Of a DNA stretch of 7,923 bases, positions 1 to 6,680 are shown one piece after another. The first letter of the stretch is position 1, and each line of letters opens with the position of its first letter. This DNA is from JBILVQ01 sp044370375 (GTDB lineage Bacteria > Bacteroidota > Bacteroidia > UBA4408), in assembly GCA_044370375.1 (NCBI GenBank), contig JBILVQ010000139.1, positions 1 to 7,923 of the forward strand. Reading direction: 5' to 3'. The position numbers and the translations under genes were made by a program. The notes under the pieces are model-generated. The model did not search any database. It saw only the letters and a program-made list of their open reading frames with translations, and was not told the origin of the DNA.

Positions 1-2
1 AA

Positions 3-2117
3 GGAAATGGTGCCGGCTTAATCAATTATACCGGCCATGGCAGCAATGCTTCCATTGTTACCTCAGGGTTTTCTAATGGAGATGTTTTGAATTTGGACAA
101 TGTCCTAAAACTACCTGTTTTTATTTCTGTAGGCTGTGTCAATGGTGAATTCCAGACAGGTACCTGTTTTGCAGAAAACTGGATCAGGGCCAGAAAAAAC
201 AATCAGTTGACAGGTGCTGCAGCCGTATTGATGTCCACCATCAACCAATCGTGGAATCCTCCTATGGAAGGACAAGACGAAATGGTGAACCTCATAGCGA
301 ATGCTTATACCAACAACATCAAAAGAACCTTTGGTGGCATTGCCATGAACGGATGTATGCAAATGAATGATGCTTATGGTGCTGCCGGTGATGAAATGAC
401 CGATACTTGGGTACTTTTTGGTGACCCCTCTTTACTCATCAGAACCGCTACTCCGCAAGCCATGACCGTAAGTCACCCCGGTGTAGTTTTATTAGGAGCA
501 AACACCGTAAACGTGAATTGTAACTTCAATGGAGCAAGAGTAACATTAACTCAAAATGGAGAGATATTAGCATCAGAACTTGTTGCCTCCGGAATGGCAC
601 AACTCAATTTTCCGGCCCTAACCTCAATGAATCCCATCACCGTAACCGCGGTTGGTTATAATCAAGTAACTTATGTTGGCAGCATGACGGTAATAGCTCC
701 CAATGCGGCCTTTGTAACTGCCGGTATTTTTTCGGTGAACGATGCAGTATCCGGCAATAACAACCAACAAGCTGATTATCAGGAAACCTTGGATGTGAAC
801 ATGACACTTAACAATCTTGGAACATTAGATGCCATGGCGGTTTCAGCAACAATTTCAACAACAGATCCTTACATTGCTTCCTTGCCGGTAGCCACCCATA
901 TCTTTGGTAATATTCAGGCCGGATCATCCGTACAGGCTTCTTCTGCATTTACAATCGTAACGCAAGGTTTAATTCCCGACGGACATACAGCCTTGTTCAA
1001 CCTGTTGATGACGGATGCATCGGGAAATACATGGAATTCAAGCTTCCCACTCGTTTTACATGCTCCGGTTTTACAAACATCCAATTGGGTCATCAATGAT
1101 GCAAGTGGTAACCAAAATGGAAGACTCGATGCGGGTGAAACAGCAACCATTACCATCAACTGCCAAAACGTTGGCTCTTCCGTTTCACCATTAGCAAGCA
1201 TTGAACTAAGCGACAACAGCAACTTAGTTTCCATCGTAAATCCTCTTCAAAATTTGGGCGCCTTAAACGGAACATCAACCACGATAAGCTTTACCGTTCA
1301 AGTATCACCTGTTGCTCCGGCCGGTACCTGGGTTGATTTTTCATGGACCCTTAATGCCACTCCCTATCAACATCTCTCCTCCAAAAGGGAAAGAATTGGT
1401 TTGGTAATAGAGGATTTTGAAACAGGTGATTTTACCGCCTTTGATTGGACGAATGCAGGTAATGCGCCTTGGTTGACCACTACTTTCAGTCCTTTTGAAG
1501 GACTTACTTGCAGCAAAAGCGGCAGCATTTCCGATTCACAAACCTCAACCCTCCAAATTCAGTTAAATGTTGCACAAGCAGATAGTGTTTATTTTATGCA
1601 CAAAGAATCATCGGAAGAAGGATGGGATTTTTTGCGCTTTTATATTGATGGGGTTAAATTGGGTGAATGGTCGGGTTCAACAGGTTGGAGCCAAGCAAAA
1701 TATCCAATTGGTGCAGGCACAAGAACCTTAAGATGGATTTATGCCAAAGACAGCTATGCATCGGAATTTTCAGATTGTGCATGGATTGATGAAATTGTTT
1801 TTCCTATGCTGGTTCCGGATTCTACTTCCATCGGGACTTCTGAAATTGAAAAGCCGGAATCGCAGTGGTTTATTTCCCCTAACCCTTCCAATGGTCGCTT
1901 ATTGATTGAAAACAAGGGCAAGGAAATCAAACCGGCCATGGTTCAGGTATTTGGAGTGCAAGGAAATTTGCTGCAAAACCTTGAATCAGGGCTAAACAAT
2001 TCCTTTAACGGAGCTAAAGTTTATGATATGAGCCACTTAGCACCCGGATTGTACTTCATTCAAATCACCCAAAATGAGGAAAAAAGCACCTTTCGCTGGA
2101 TTAAAACAAATAATTAA
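3..2117 (+). CDS. Gingipain-like C25 family cysteine protease with T9SS type A sorting domain, 5'-truncated
   Basis: This is the last 704 residues of a secreted protease; the frame is open to the window edge, so the true start lies upstream and the in-frame TTG at 87 is not a real start. The first residues hold the C25 active site: NYTGHGS with His12 and SVGCVNG with Cys45. The 33-residue spacing equals that of the gingipain RgpB dyad (His211/Cys244). FGDPS (139-143) closes the catalytic domain. Then come an Ig-like C25 C-terminal domain (about 148-232), two related Ig/CARDB-like repeats (about 238-355 and 359-467), the second opening with a DxxGNxNGxxDxGE loop, and a jelly-roll of cleaved-adhesin/MAM type (about 468-601). 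The C-terminus (about 620-703), with SPNPSNG and DMSHLAPGLYFIQI, is a T9SS type A sorting domain. By family knowledge the protein crosses the outer membrane by T9SS and is anchored on the surface or released. Substrate specificity cannot be told; it need not be Arg/Lys as in gingipains. No clear terminator follows. Confidence 0.93.
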   Translation, partial: GNGAGLINYTGHGSNASIVTSGFSNGDVLNLDNVLKLPVFISVGCVNGEFQTGTCFAENWIRARKNNQLTGAAAVLMSTINQSWNPPMEGQDEMVNLIANAYTNNIKRTFGGIAMNGCMQMNDAYGAAGDEMTDTWVLFGDPSLLIRTATPQAMTVSHPGVVLLGANTVNVNCNFNGARVTLTQNGEILASELVASGMAQLNFPALTSMNPITVTAVGYNQVTYVGSMTVIAPNAAFVTAGIFSVNDAVSGNNNQQADYQETLDVNMTLNNLGTLDAMAVSATISTTDPYIASLPVATHIFGNIQAGSSVQASSAFTIVTQGLIPDGHTALFNLLMTDASGNTWNSSFPLVLHAPVLQTSNWVINDASGNQNGRLDAGETATITINCQNVGSSVSPLASIELSDNSNLVSIVNPLQNLGALNGTSTTISFTVQVSPVAPAGTWVDFSWTLNATPYQHLSSKRERIGLVIEDFETGDFTAFDWTNAGNAPWLTTTFSPFEGLTCSKSGSISDSQTSTLQIQLNVAQADSVYFMHKESSEEGWDFLRFYIDGVKLGEWSGSTGWSQAKYPIGAGTRTLRWIYAKDSYASEFSDCAWIDEIVFPMLVPDSTSIGTSEIEKPESQWFISPNPSNGRLLIENKGKEIKPAMVQVFGVQGNLLQNLESGLNNSFNGAKVYDMSHLAPGLYFIQITQNEEKSTFRWIKTNN

Positions 2118-2170
2118 CCAAGCTTCCTGCAAAAAACTTTCGTTAAGAAAATAAGATTATTTGAAAAAAA

Positions 2171-2200
2171 TTGTTGTTTCATAAAGTATTTATAAATTTG
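2171..2200 (+). promoter_or_regulatory. Candidate Bacteroidota sigma-70 promoter for the siaB-siaC operon
   Basis: The Bacteroidota consensus has a TTG/TTTG element near -33 and TAnnTTTG near -7. Here TAAATTTG at 2193-2200 matches the -7 element exactly. A TTG at 2171-2173 lies 19 nt upstream; a second TTG at 2174-2176 would give 16 nt. Transcription would start near 2205-2207, giving a leader of about 70 nt before the siaB ATG. The element lies in the only spacer between the protease and siaB, which supports it, but such AT-rich matches also arise by chance. Confidence 0.55.
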
Positions 2201-2275
2201 CGTAATGGAGGTTAGAAAAGTAACTGTAATTATTATGTTCAATTAATTCAAATCAAGCCCTTGGAAACATTGGAA

Positions 2276-2818
2276 ATGCTTGATATATATGATTTTTACG
2301 ATAAAATGGAGCGTAATAAAATTATGCTTTCATTTAAGGGTGACATAACCTCTGAGTTATTGACCTCTATTCTTCAAATCATGGAATCCAAACTGGATAA
2401 CATGCAGGAAGAACCGAAAATCAAGAAAAAAGTCTATAATGTGCTGGTTGAATGCCTGCAGAATCTCTATCATCACCTTGATATTGATCCCTCAGACGAA
2501 AACCAGGCCAGATATAAATCCGCCATCTTTATGATTGGCAAGATTGGTCCTGAATACAGCATCATTACAGGAAACTACATCCTACGCGAAAAGGTAAACC
2601 CCCTTAAGGAAAAACTCACCAAAATCAATGTAATGTCCAAAGATGAACTCAAGGAATATTACAAGGAAATTTTGAACGAGGGCGAATTTTCCGATAAAGG
2701 CGGTGGTGGCCTTGGTATGATTGATATTGCCCGCAAATCAGGTCAAAAGCTTAACTTTAACTTCGTAGAAGTTGATAACAGATACAGCTTTTTCAGTTTA
2801 AACATTAAAATCTCATAA
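2276..2818 (+). CDS. siaB: SiaB family GHKL-fold protein kinase (DUF6272)
   Basis: This is a 180-residue cytoplasmic protein with no signal peptide or membrane segment. It has the small GHKL ATPase fold of SiaB-like and anti-sigma-factor-like serine/threonine kinases. An N-box is visible as VECLQNLYHH (about 58-67; Glu59 and Asn63 would handle catalysis and Mg-ATP). A G-rich lid is visible as DKGGGGLGMIDIARKSG (about 140-156). In Pseudomonas, SiaB phosphorylates SiaC and is opposed by the phosphatase SiaA; the SiaC homologue starts 17 nt downstream here, so kinase and substrate are surely co-transcribed. I chose ATG 2276 because the conserved part begins at once (MLDIYDFYDKM). An in-frame TTG at 2261 would add five residues (METLE) and cannot be excluded. 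Neither start has a good Shine-Dalgarno sequence, as is usual in this phylum. The family call is strong; the role in this organism is inferred. Confidence 0.85.
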   Translation: MLDIYDFYDKMERNKIMLSFKGDITSELLTSILQIMESKLDNMQEEPKIKKKVYNVLVECLQNLYHHLDIDPSDENQARYKSAIFMIGKIGPEYSIITGNYILREKVNPLKEKLTKINVMSKDELKEYYKEILNEGEFSDKGGGGLGMIDIARKSGQKLNFNFVEVDNRYSFFSLNIKIS

Positions 2819-2835
2819 TTCACGCAAGCAAGAAC

Positions 2836-3219
2836 ATGGAAACATTAAACATCGAAGGAACAGCCAAAACGCCTACCATTAAATTCGACCCCTCAAAAGG
2901 TGTAGTGGAACTAAGAGGTCGTTCAATTCCTGAGAACTCCATTGAGTTTTATAAGCCGCTCATTGATTGGTTGGAAAAATATTCTCAGGCTCCTCAAAAC
3001 AATACCGTTGTTAATATTCAATTGGAATATTTCAATACCAGCTCTTCAAAGTGCATTCTTGATGTTTTCAAAAAATTGGAAGCCATCAACAAAGCAGGAA
3101 ATTCTTCCGTTGTTATTAACTGGCACTACGAAGAGGATGATGAAGATATGTCTGAAGCTGGTGAAGATTATCAGGCCATTATCAATGTTCCTTTTAAAAT
3201 GGTAATGGTACAGGAATAA
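2836..3219 (+). CDS. siaC: SiaC family regulatory phosphoprotein (DUF1987)
   Basis: This is a 127-residue cytoplasmic protein of the SiaC/DUF1987 family, a partner-switching phosphoprotein comparable in role to SpoIIAA-type anti-anti-sigma factors. The family hallmark EYFNTSSSKCILDVF spans residues 64-78. Its Thr68 falls at the same residue number as the threonine phosphorylated by SiaB in Pseudomonas aeruginosa. The N-terminal segment TPTIKFDPSKGVVELRGRSIPENS (12-35 region) is also typical. A strongly acidic stretch, YEEDDEDMSEAGEDYQ (about 98-113), precedes the last beta strand. In Pseudomonas, unphosphorylated SiaC binds and activates the diguanylate cyclase SiaD. No SiaD or SiaA is encoded nearby, so the target here is unknown. 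It is the last gene of the siaB operon and is followed 16 nt later by a strong terminator. The ATG start is clear; spurious reading frames exist within it on both strands. Confidence 0.9.
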   Translation: METLNIEGTAKTPTIKFDPSKGVVELRGRSIPENSIEFYKPLIDWLEKYSQAPQNNTVVNIQLEYFNTSSSKCILDVFKKLEAINKAGNSSVVINWHYEEDDEDMSEAGEDYQAIINVPFKMVMVQE

Positions 3220-3235
3220 TAACCCATTGTACACC

Positions 3236-3271
3236 AAAAAAAAAGACCACCCTAAGTGGTCTTTTTTTTTT
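3236..3271 (+). terminator. Rho-independent terminator after siaC, symmetric and possibly bidirectional
   Basis: A perfect 6-bp GC-containing stem, GACCAC/GTGGTC with loop CCTAA (3245-3261), is flanked by nine A (3236-3244) and ten T (3262-3271). The A and T runs can extend the stem. On the + strand it ends the siaB-siaC transcript 16 nt after the stop codon. Read on the - strand it also has a stem followed by nine T, so it could stop read-through from the converging ABC gene, though that gene's stop codon is more than 260 bp away. Confidence 0.93.
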
Positions 3272-3534
3272 GCCCTTATTGCAGAGTCAATCATCCACGC
3301 CCCGCTCTGCCCTGCACTATCATTGCCAACGCCTGCATTGATTGCGCTCATCCTTTTCCGGCAAACCACTAACCAAAGATTCCACCATCGCATTCAACGC
3401 TTATCGATATTCGATTTTTGAATTCTCTTCTCTTTCAAGGCTGCCTATATAACTTTCTATCCTGCCTTAAATTACCAAAAGCAAAAACAGGCAAATGGCA
3501 TAACATTTACAGCAAGCAAAAAAACAAGGTAAGC
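3272..3534. other. Non-coding spacer between converging transcription units; no gene seen
   Basis: These 263 bp lie between the siaC terminator and the stop codon of the minus-strand ABC gene. I see no convincing protein, RNA gene or insertion-sequence end. The part from about 3285 to 3400 is richer in C and less AT-rich than the other spacers, which could mark an old coding remnant or a small RNA, but no homology is recognisable. A loose inverted repeat is present (CAATCA at 3288-3293, TGATTG at 3339-3344). No strong terminator was found directly after the ABC stop codon. Confidence 0.5.
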
Positions 3535-6500
3535 CTATCCCCTCTTTTTCGAAATTACTTTCAAGGCCGATTCCAAACCATCCAGCACTTTCTTTAACAC
3601 ATCAAAATAAAGGGTTAAGCCCATGATGAGTGTCATTAGCCATATAACGATGGCATTGACCCAATAGGTGTCGTAGTAATTACCCATGAATGCTTTTCGT
3701 GGAGCAAAAAAATGTGCCCTAACGAATCCTTCTTTGTCAGGATCCATAAATATGGGATCAATCTTTTGTACCAAAGCTCCATCATATTCCAAAATTCTGG
3801 GGTTTACATCCCTGTTGGTAAGCAAATTATATAAATTTTGGTTAGAGTAATTGCGTTGCAAAGCAAGATACTTATCAATCAATTCGGGTGTTTGATTCAT
3901 TTCATTGACCACCTTATCCTTCTTTTCATTGCATTGTCTCCATAATTTTATGTAGTAGTTTGTAAGGTTGGCGATGTATTCACGTAACTCCTCAATAGTA
4001 TTTTGGGTCAACTTTTCAGGCTCAAGATTCTCTATTGAAGTAAACTTATAAAAAGTGGCACTTTTTGATTCCATCTCCTTTTTAATTTCACGCTTTAAAA
4101 CCAACAAATGATATTCTAATTCTTTCTTATCGCCATTTTTTTGTAACAAGGTTTCGGCCAAATTAACTTTGTTTTGCAATTCTGTTACCCAAAGATCTTT
4201 TTTATAATTTGCAATGCTCATAACCCTGTCGTACTCATAAAATAATTTCTCATACTCATTGTCTCTAAACTGTGTTACAGCCAATGCCTCATAAGCCCAT
4301 CTAGAAGCCATTAACTCTCCAGCTATAGGAACTTTTGCTTGGTTGGTGAGCAAGGGATTAATCTTATCAAATTTCACAATCACCCCACTCAACAACAATT
4401 GCGGAATAATCAAAAAGGGAATCAAAATATAAATAGTGACTGCACTGTTAAAGCTGGCCGAAATATTTAATCCAAGCATATTGGCAAAACAAGAAGTGGT
4501 AAAAAGCATAAACCAATACTCGTTAAACATGCTGTCCACCTCCAGAATATTATTACCTATCACCACAAAGGTGAAGGTTTGAATAGCAGAGATCAAAAAC
4601 ATAATGGAAATTTTTGAATACAGATAACTTCCACGGCTTAAATTCAAAAATGATTCCCGCTTCAAAATTTTCCGGTCGCGGATAATTTCCTCAGCACTTA
4701 CGGTAAGTCCAACAAACAAGGCAATGATAACGGCCATCAGCAAATAAGCCGGAATGTTCTCATTCTCCGAATACTTGTAACCAATGGTATTCGCCAATTC
4801 CGTATTGTAGTATTTCACCAAAAAGGAAAGAATAAAAGCCAGCACCGGAGTTTCGAAAAAATTGATAATCATGTACTGACTATCGGTAAGTTTCGACAAA
4901 ACATCACGGGTCATGAACACCTTAAACTGTTTCCATTTATTCGGTATTTTAAAGGTTGAAGGAGGTATTTCACTCACCACCGTTTCCGTTAGCTTGGCCG
5001 GTAACTTCTCGCGATAAATTTCATTCCACTCTTTGGGCGAAGTCTTTCTATTGGGCGTAATATTTCCGAAATCATCCAGCACCTTCGATTCAATAATGTT
5101 GAATATTTGTTCCGGATTTACATTACCGCAGGTAATACATTCACTCTCATTGGCATTGGCGTGGTTAATCTGCTGCTTAAAGTACATAACAGCATCCACA
5201 GGATTACCATAATAAATGGCATATCCGCCCAAATCAAGAATCAACAAGCGGTCGAACATTTTAAAAATGTCGGAGGAAGGCTGATGAATCACCACGAATA
5301 CCAACTTTCCTTTCAAGGTTAATTCCTTCAAAAGGTCCATGATATTCTCCGAATCGCGCGATGACAAACCCGAAGTAGGCTCATCCACAAACAAAACAGA
5401 TGGCTCACGTATCAATTCCAACCCAATGTTCAATCGTTTCCTTTGTCCGCCACTAATGGTTTTTTCCAATGGACTGCCCACTTTCAAGTCAGCAGTTTCC
5501 GATAAACCCAAACTGGCCAGCAAACTATACACCGACTTGCTAATTTCCTCATCGGTCCAATTGCCAAAACACAATTTGGCAGCATAAAATAAATTCTGAT
5601 AAACGGTAAGCGCCTCAATCAGCAAATCGTCTTGGGGAACCATGCCAATAACCCCTTCAATTTTTTTCTTTTCGGTATGAATGTTTACTCCGTTGATCAA
5701 TACCTCTCCTGCAAAAGGATGATCGTTACCATTTAGAATATTTAAAACAGTTGATTTACCGGCACCCGAACCACCCATGATGCCGATCAAGGTTCCGGAA
5801 TCCTCCTGCAAGTCGAGATGATGCAATCCTATCTTGCCGCTTTTAAACCGAAACTCTAATCCCTTAACTTGAAACAAAATTTTTCCGGCATCACTGCGCG
5901 ATAAAAAACTACTGGTTAAATCGCTGTAATAAATAGGTTGCAATTTAGCCGAACGGACGGATGAGCCCTGCGTAAACAGATGCACTCTATCGGATGTAAT
6001 CGGCTGACCATTCAGGTACAAATCCATGTGCCCGAAATACTTGAACACATACATGTTCACGCTGTCAATAAACAATACCCTGATTTGACCGTGCATGGTC
6101 TCACTCAACAAATGATGACCGGGCTCAACCATGGCATTGCCGCGGTTATCAATCACCAGCAAATTTGGAGAATGAACAGGCGAAAGCTGGTTACTATTGA
6201 TAAAAGTGTATAAATCAACATACTCTTTTTGTTCAATATTAAAAGTAGAAGCCACCGTATCAACAAACTCACGGTCTTGCTCCGAAATTTCTCCGTTGGC
6301 TTTAATATACTCCACCAAACGAATCACCACCACAATCTTTTGCGCCTGCGTTAATTCCTGGTTAATCTGCGTACAAATCCGCAAAACCTTAACCGAATTG
6401 GTAGATAACTTTTTACGGGCCGAACTTTCATCCTTCAGGTTATGAATGCTTTCAATAAAATCATCAAATACCTTGAGGTACTGATGCACCAATTCCTGGG

Positions 6501-6615
6501 TCAATTGCTGCTTTAAAAAAGCTTCAACAATATTGCGGCCAATCACATTTCCACTGTCAACCCTTGTGATGATGGCAAACAGTTGCATTAATGCTTTTAA
6601 TATACTTTCACTCAT
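3535..6615 (-). CDS. ABCG-type ABC transporter with N-terminal TerB-like and FHA-like regions
   Basis: A 1026-residue fusion protein. Residues 1-140 are helical and end in a TerB-like segment (about 78-140, with IKANGEISEQDREFVDTVA). About 150-240 is beta-rich and recalls the end of an FHA fold (LYLNGQPI, 199-206), without the usual phosphopeptide-binding signature. The ATPase domain (about 246-480) is complete: Walker A GGSGAGKST (281-289), Q-loop Gln328, signature ISGGQ (387-391), Walker B LFVDEP (408-413) and switch His444. A linker follows with CITCGNVNPEQ (Cys493, Cys496). The membrane domain is ABCG/ABC-2-like, with helices at roughly 582-600, 622-640, 668-688, 700-721, 724-748 and 985-1004. 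The loop between the last two is about 235 residues, with charged, probably coiled-coil stretches (about 805-925). It resembles a half-transporter acting as a dimer, with ATPase and TerB parts in the cytoplasm. The substrate is unknown and export is only inferred. No Shine-Dalgarno precedes the ATG, and a terminator-like hairpin lies just upstream. Confidence 0.92.
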   Translation of the reverse strand: MSESILKALMQLFAIITRVDSGNVIGRNIVEAFLKQQLTQELVHQYLKVFDDFIESIHNLKDESSARKKLSTNSVKVLRICTQINQELTQAQKIVVVIRLVEYIKANGEISEQDREFVDTVASTFNIEQKEYVDLYTFINSNQLSPVHSPNLLVIDNRGNAMVEPGHHLLSETMHGQIRVLFIDSVNMYVFKYFGHMDLYLNGQPITSDRVHLFTQGSSVRSAKLQPIYYSDLTSSFLSRSDAGKILFQVKGLEFRFKSGKIGLHHLDLQEDSGTLIGIMGGSGAGKSTVLNILNGNDHPFAGEVLINGVNIHTEKKKIEGVIGMVPQDDLLIEALTVYQNLFYAAKLCFGNWTDEEISKSVYSLLASLGLSETADLKVGSPLEKTISGGQRKRLNIGLELIREPSVLFVDEPTSGLSSRDSENIMDLLKELTLKGKLVFVVIHQPSSDIFKMFDRLLILDLGGYAIYYGNPVDAVMYFKQQINHANANESECITCGNVNPEQIFNIIESKVLDDFGNITPNRKTSPKEWNEIYREKLPAKLTETVVSEIPPSTFKIPNKWKQFKVFMTRDVLSKLTDSQYMIINFFETPVLAFILSFLVKYYNTELANTIGYKYSENENIPAYLLMAVIIALFVGLTVSAEEIIRDRKILKRESFLNLSRGSYLYSKISIMFLISAIQTFTFVVIGNNILEVDSMFNEYWFMLFTTSCFANMLGLNISASFNSAVTIYILIPFLIIPQLLLSGVIVKFDKINPLLTNQAKVPIAGELMASRWAYEALAVTQFRDNEYEKLFYEYDRVMSIANYKKDLWVTELQNKVNLAETLLQKNGDKKELEYHLLVLKREIKKEMESKSATFYKFTSIENLEPEKLTQNTIEELREYIANLTNYYIKLWRQCNEKKDKVVNEMNQTPELIDKYLALQRNYSNQNLYNLLTNRDVNPRILEYDGALVQKIDPIFMDPDKEGFVRAHFFAPRKAFMGNYYDTYWVNAIVIWLMTLIMGLTLYFDVLKKVLDGLESALKVISKKRG

Positions 6616-6626
6616 GGATTAAAGGT

Positions 6627-6661
6627 AAAAAAAAAGACATTATTCAATGAATAATGTCTTT
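6627..6661 (-). terminator. Rho-independent terminator after the small secreted protein gene, just upstream of the ABC start
   Basis: On the - strand a perfect 10-bp stem (GACATTATTC/GAATAATGTC, arms 6649-6658 and 6636-6645), extended by three A-T pairs to 13 bp with a three-base loop, is followed by nine T (plus-strand A run 6627-6635). It lies 19 nt beyond the stop codon of the 6681-7100 gene and would end that transcript. Only 11 nt separate the T-run from the ABC ATG at 6615, so it could also act as an attenuator for that gene. The + strand side has only three T, so it is directional. Confidence 0.9.
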
Positions 6662-6680
6662 AAAAAAAGAGAAAAAAAAT

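Noticed and set aside
914..1234. Antisense frames within the protease gene (also 111-362 and 1754-1939)
   Set aside because: They lie opposite a continuous coding frame with clear domains and have no recognisable protein content.
2118..2160. Possible terminator after the protease gene
   Set aside because: Only a few base pairs can form around CTTTCGTTAAGAAAA and no T-run follows, so no terminator is called.
2205..2246. Short leader ORF MEVRKVTVIIMFN ahead of siaB
   Set aside because: Its ATG lies at about the predicted transcription start, so it would have no leader; 13 codons in an AT-rich spacer are expected by chance.
2942..3205. Second + strand frame inside siaC (87 codons)
   Set aside because: It is fully nested in siaC, which has clear family motifs in its own frame.
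3284..3349. Inverted repeat GAGtCAATCA / TGATTGcgCTC
   Set aside because: Arms are short and imperfect, with a loop of about 45 nt and no T-run; not enough to call an attachment site, terminator or structured RNA.
3046..3393. Open frame on the - strand antisense to siaC (115 codons)
   Set aside because: It overlaps a well-supported gene and crosses the terminator; the translation has odd Trp/Lys-rich composition and no family resemblance.
3227..3421. Open frame on the + strand after siaC (TTG start, 64 codons)
   Set aside because: It runs straight through the siaC terminator hairpin and its A/T runs, uses a TTG start, and its translation has no recognisable domain.
5107..6445. Several + strand open frames opposite the ABC gene
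   Set aside because: All lie opposite conserved ATPase and TerB/FHA-like coding sequence on the - strand and are best read as shadows.
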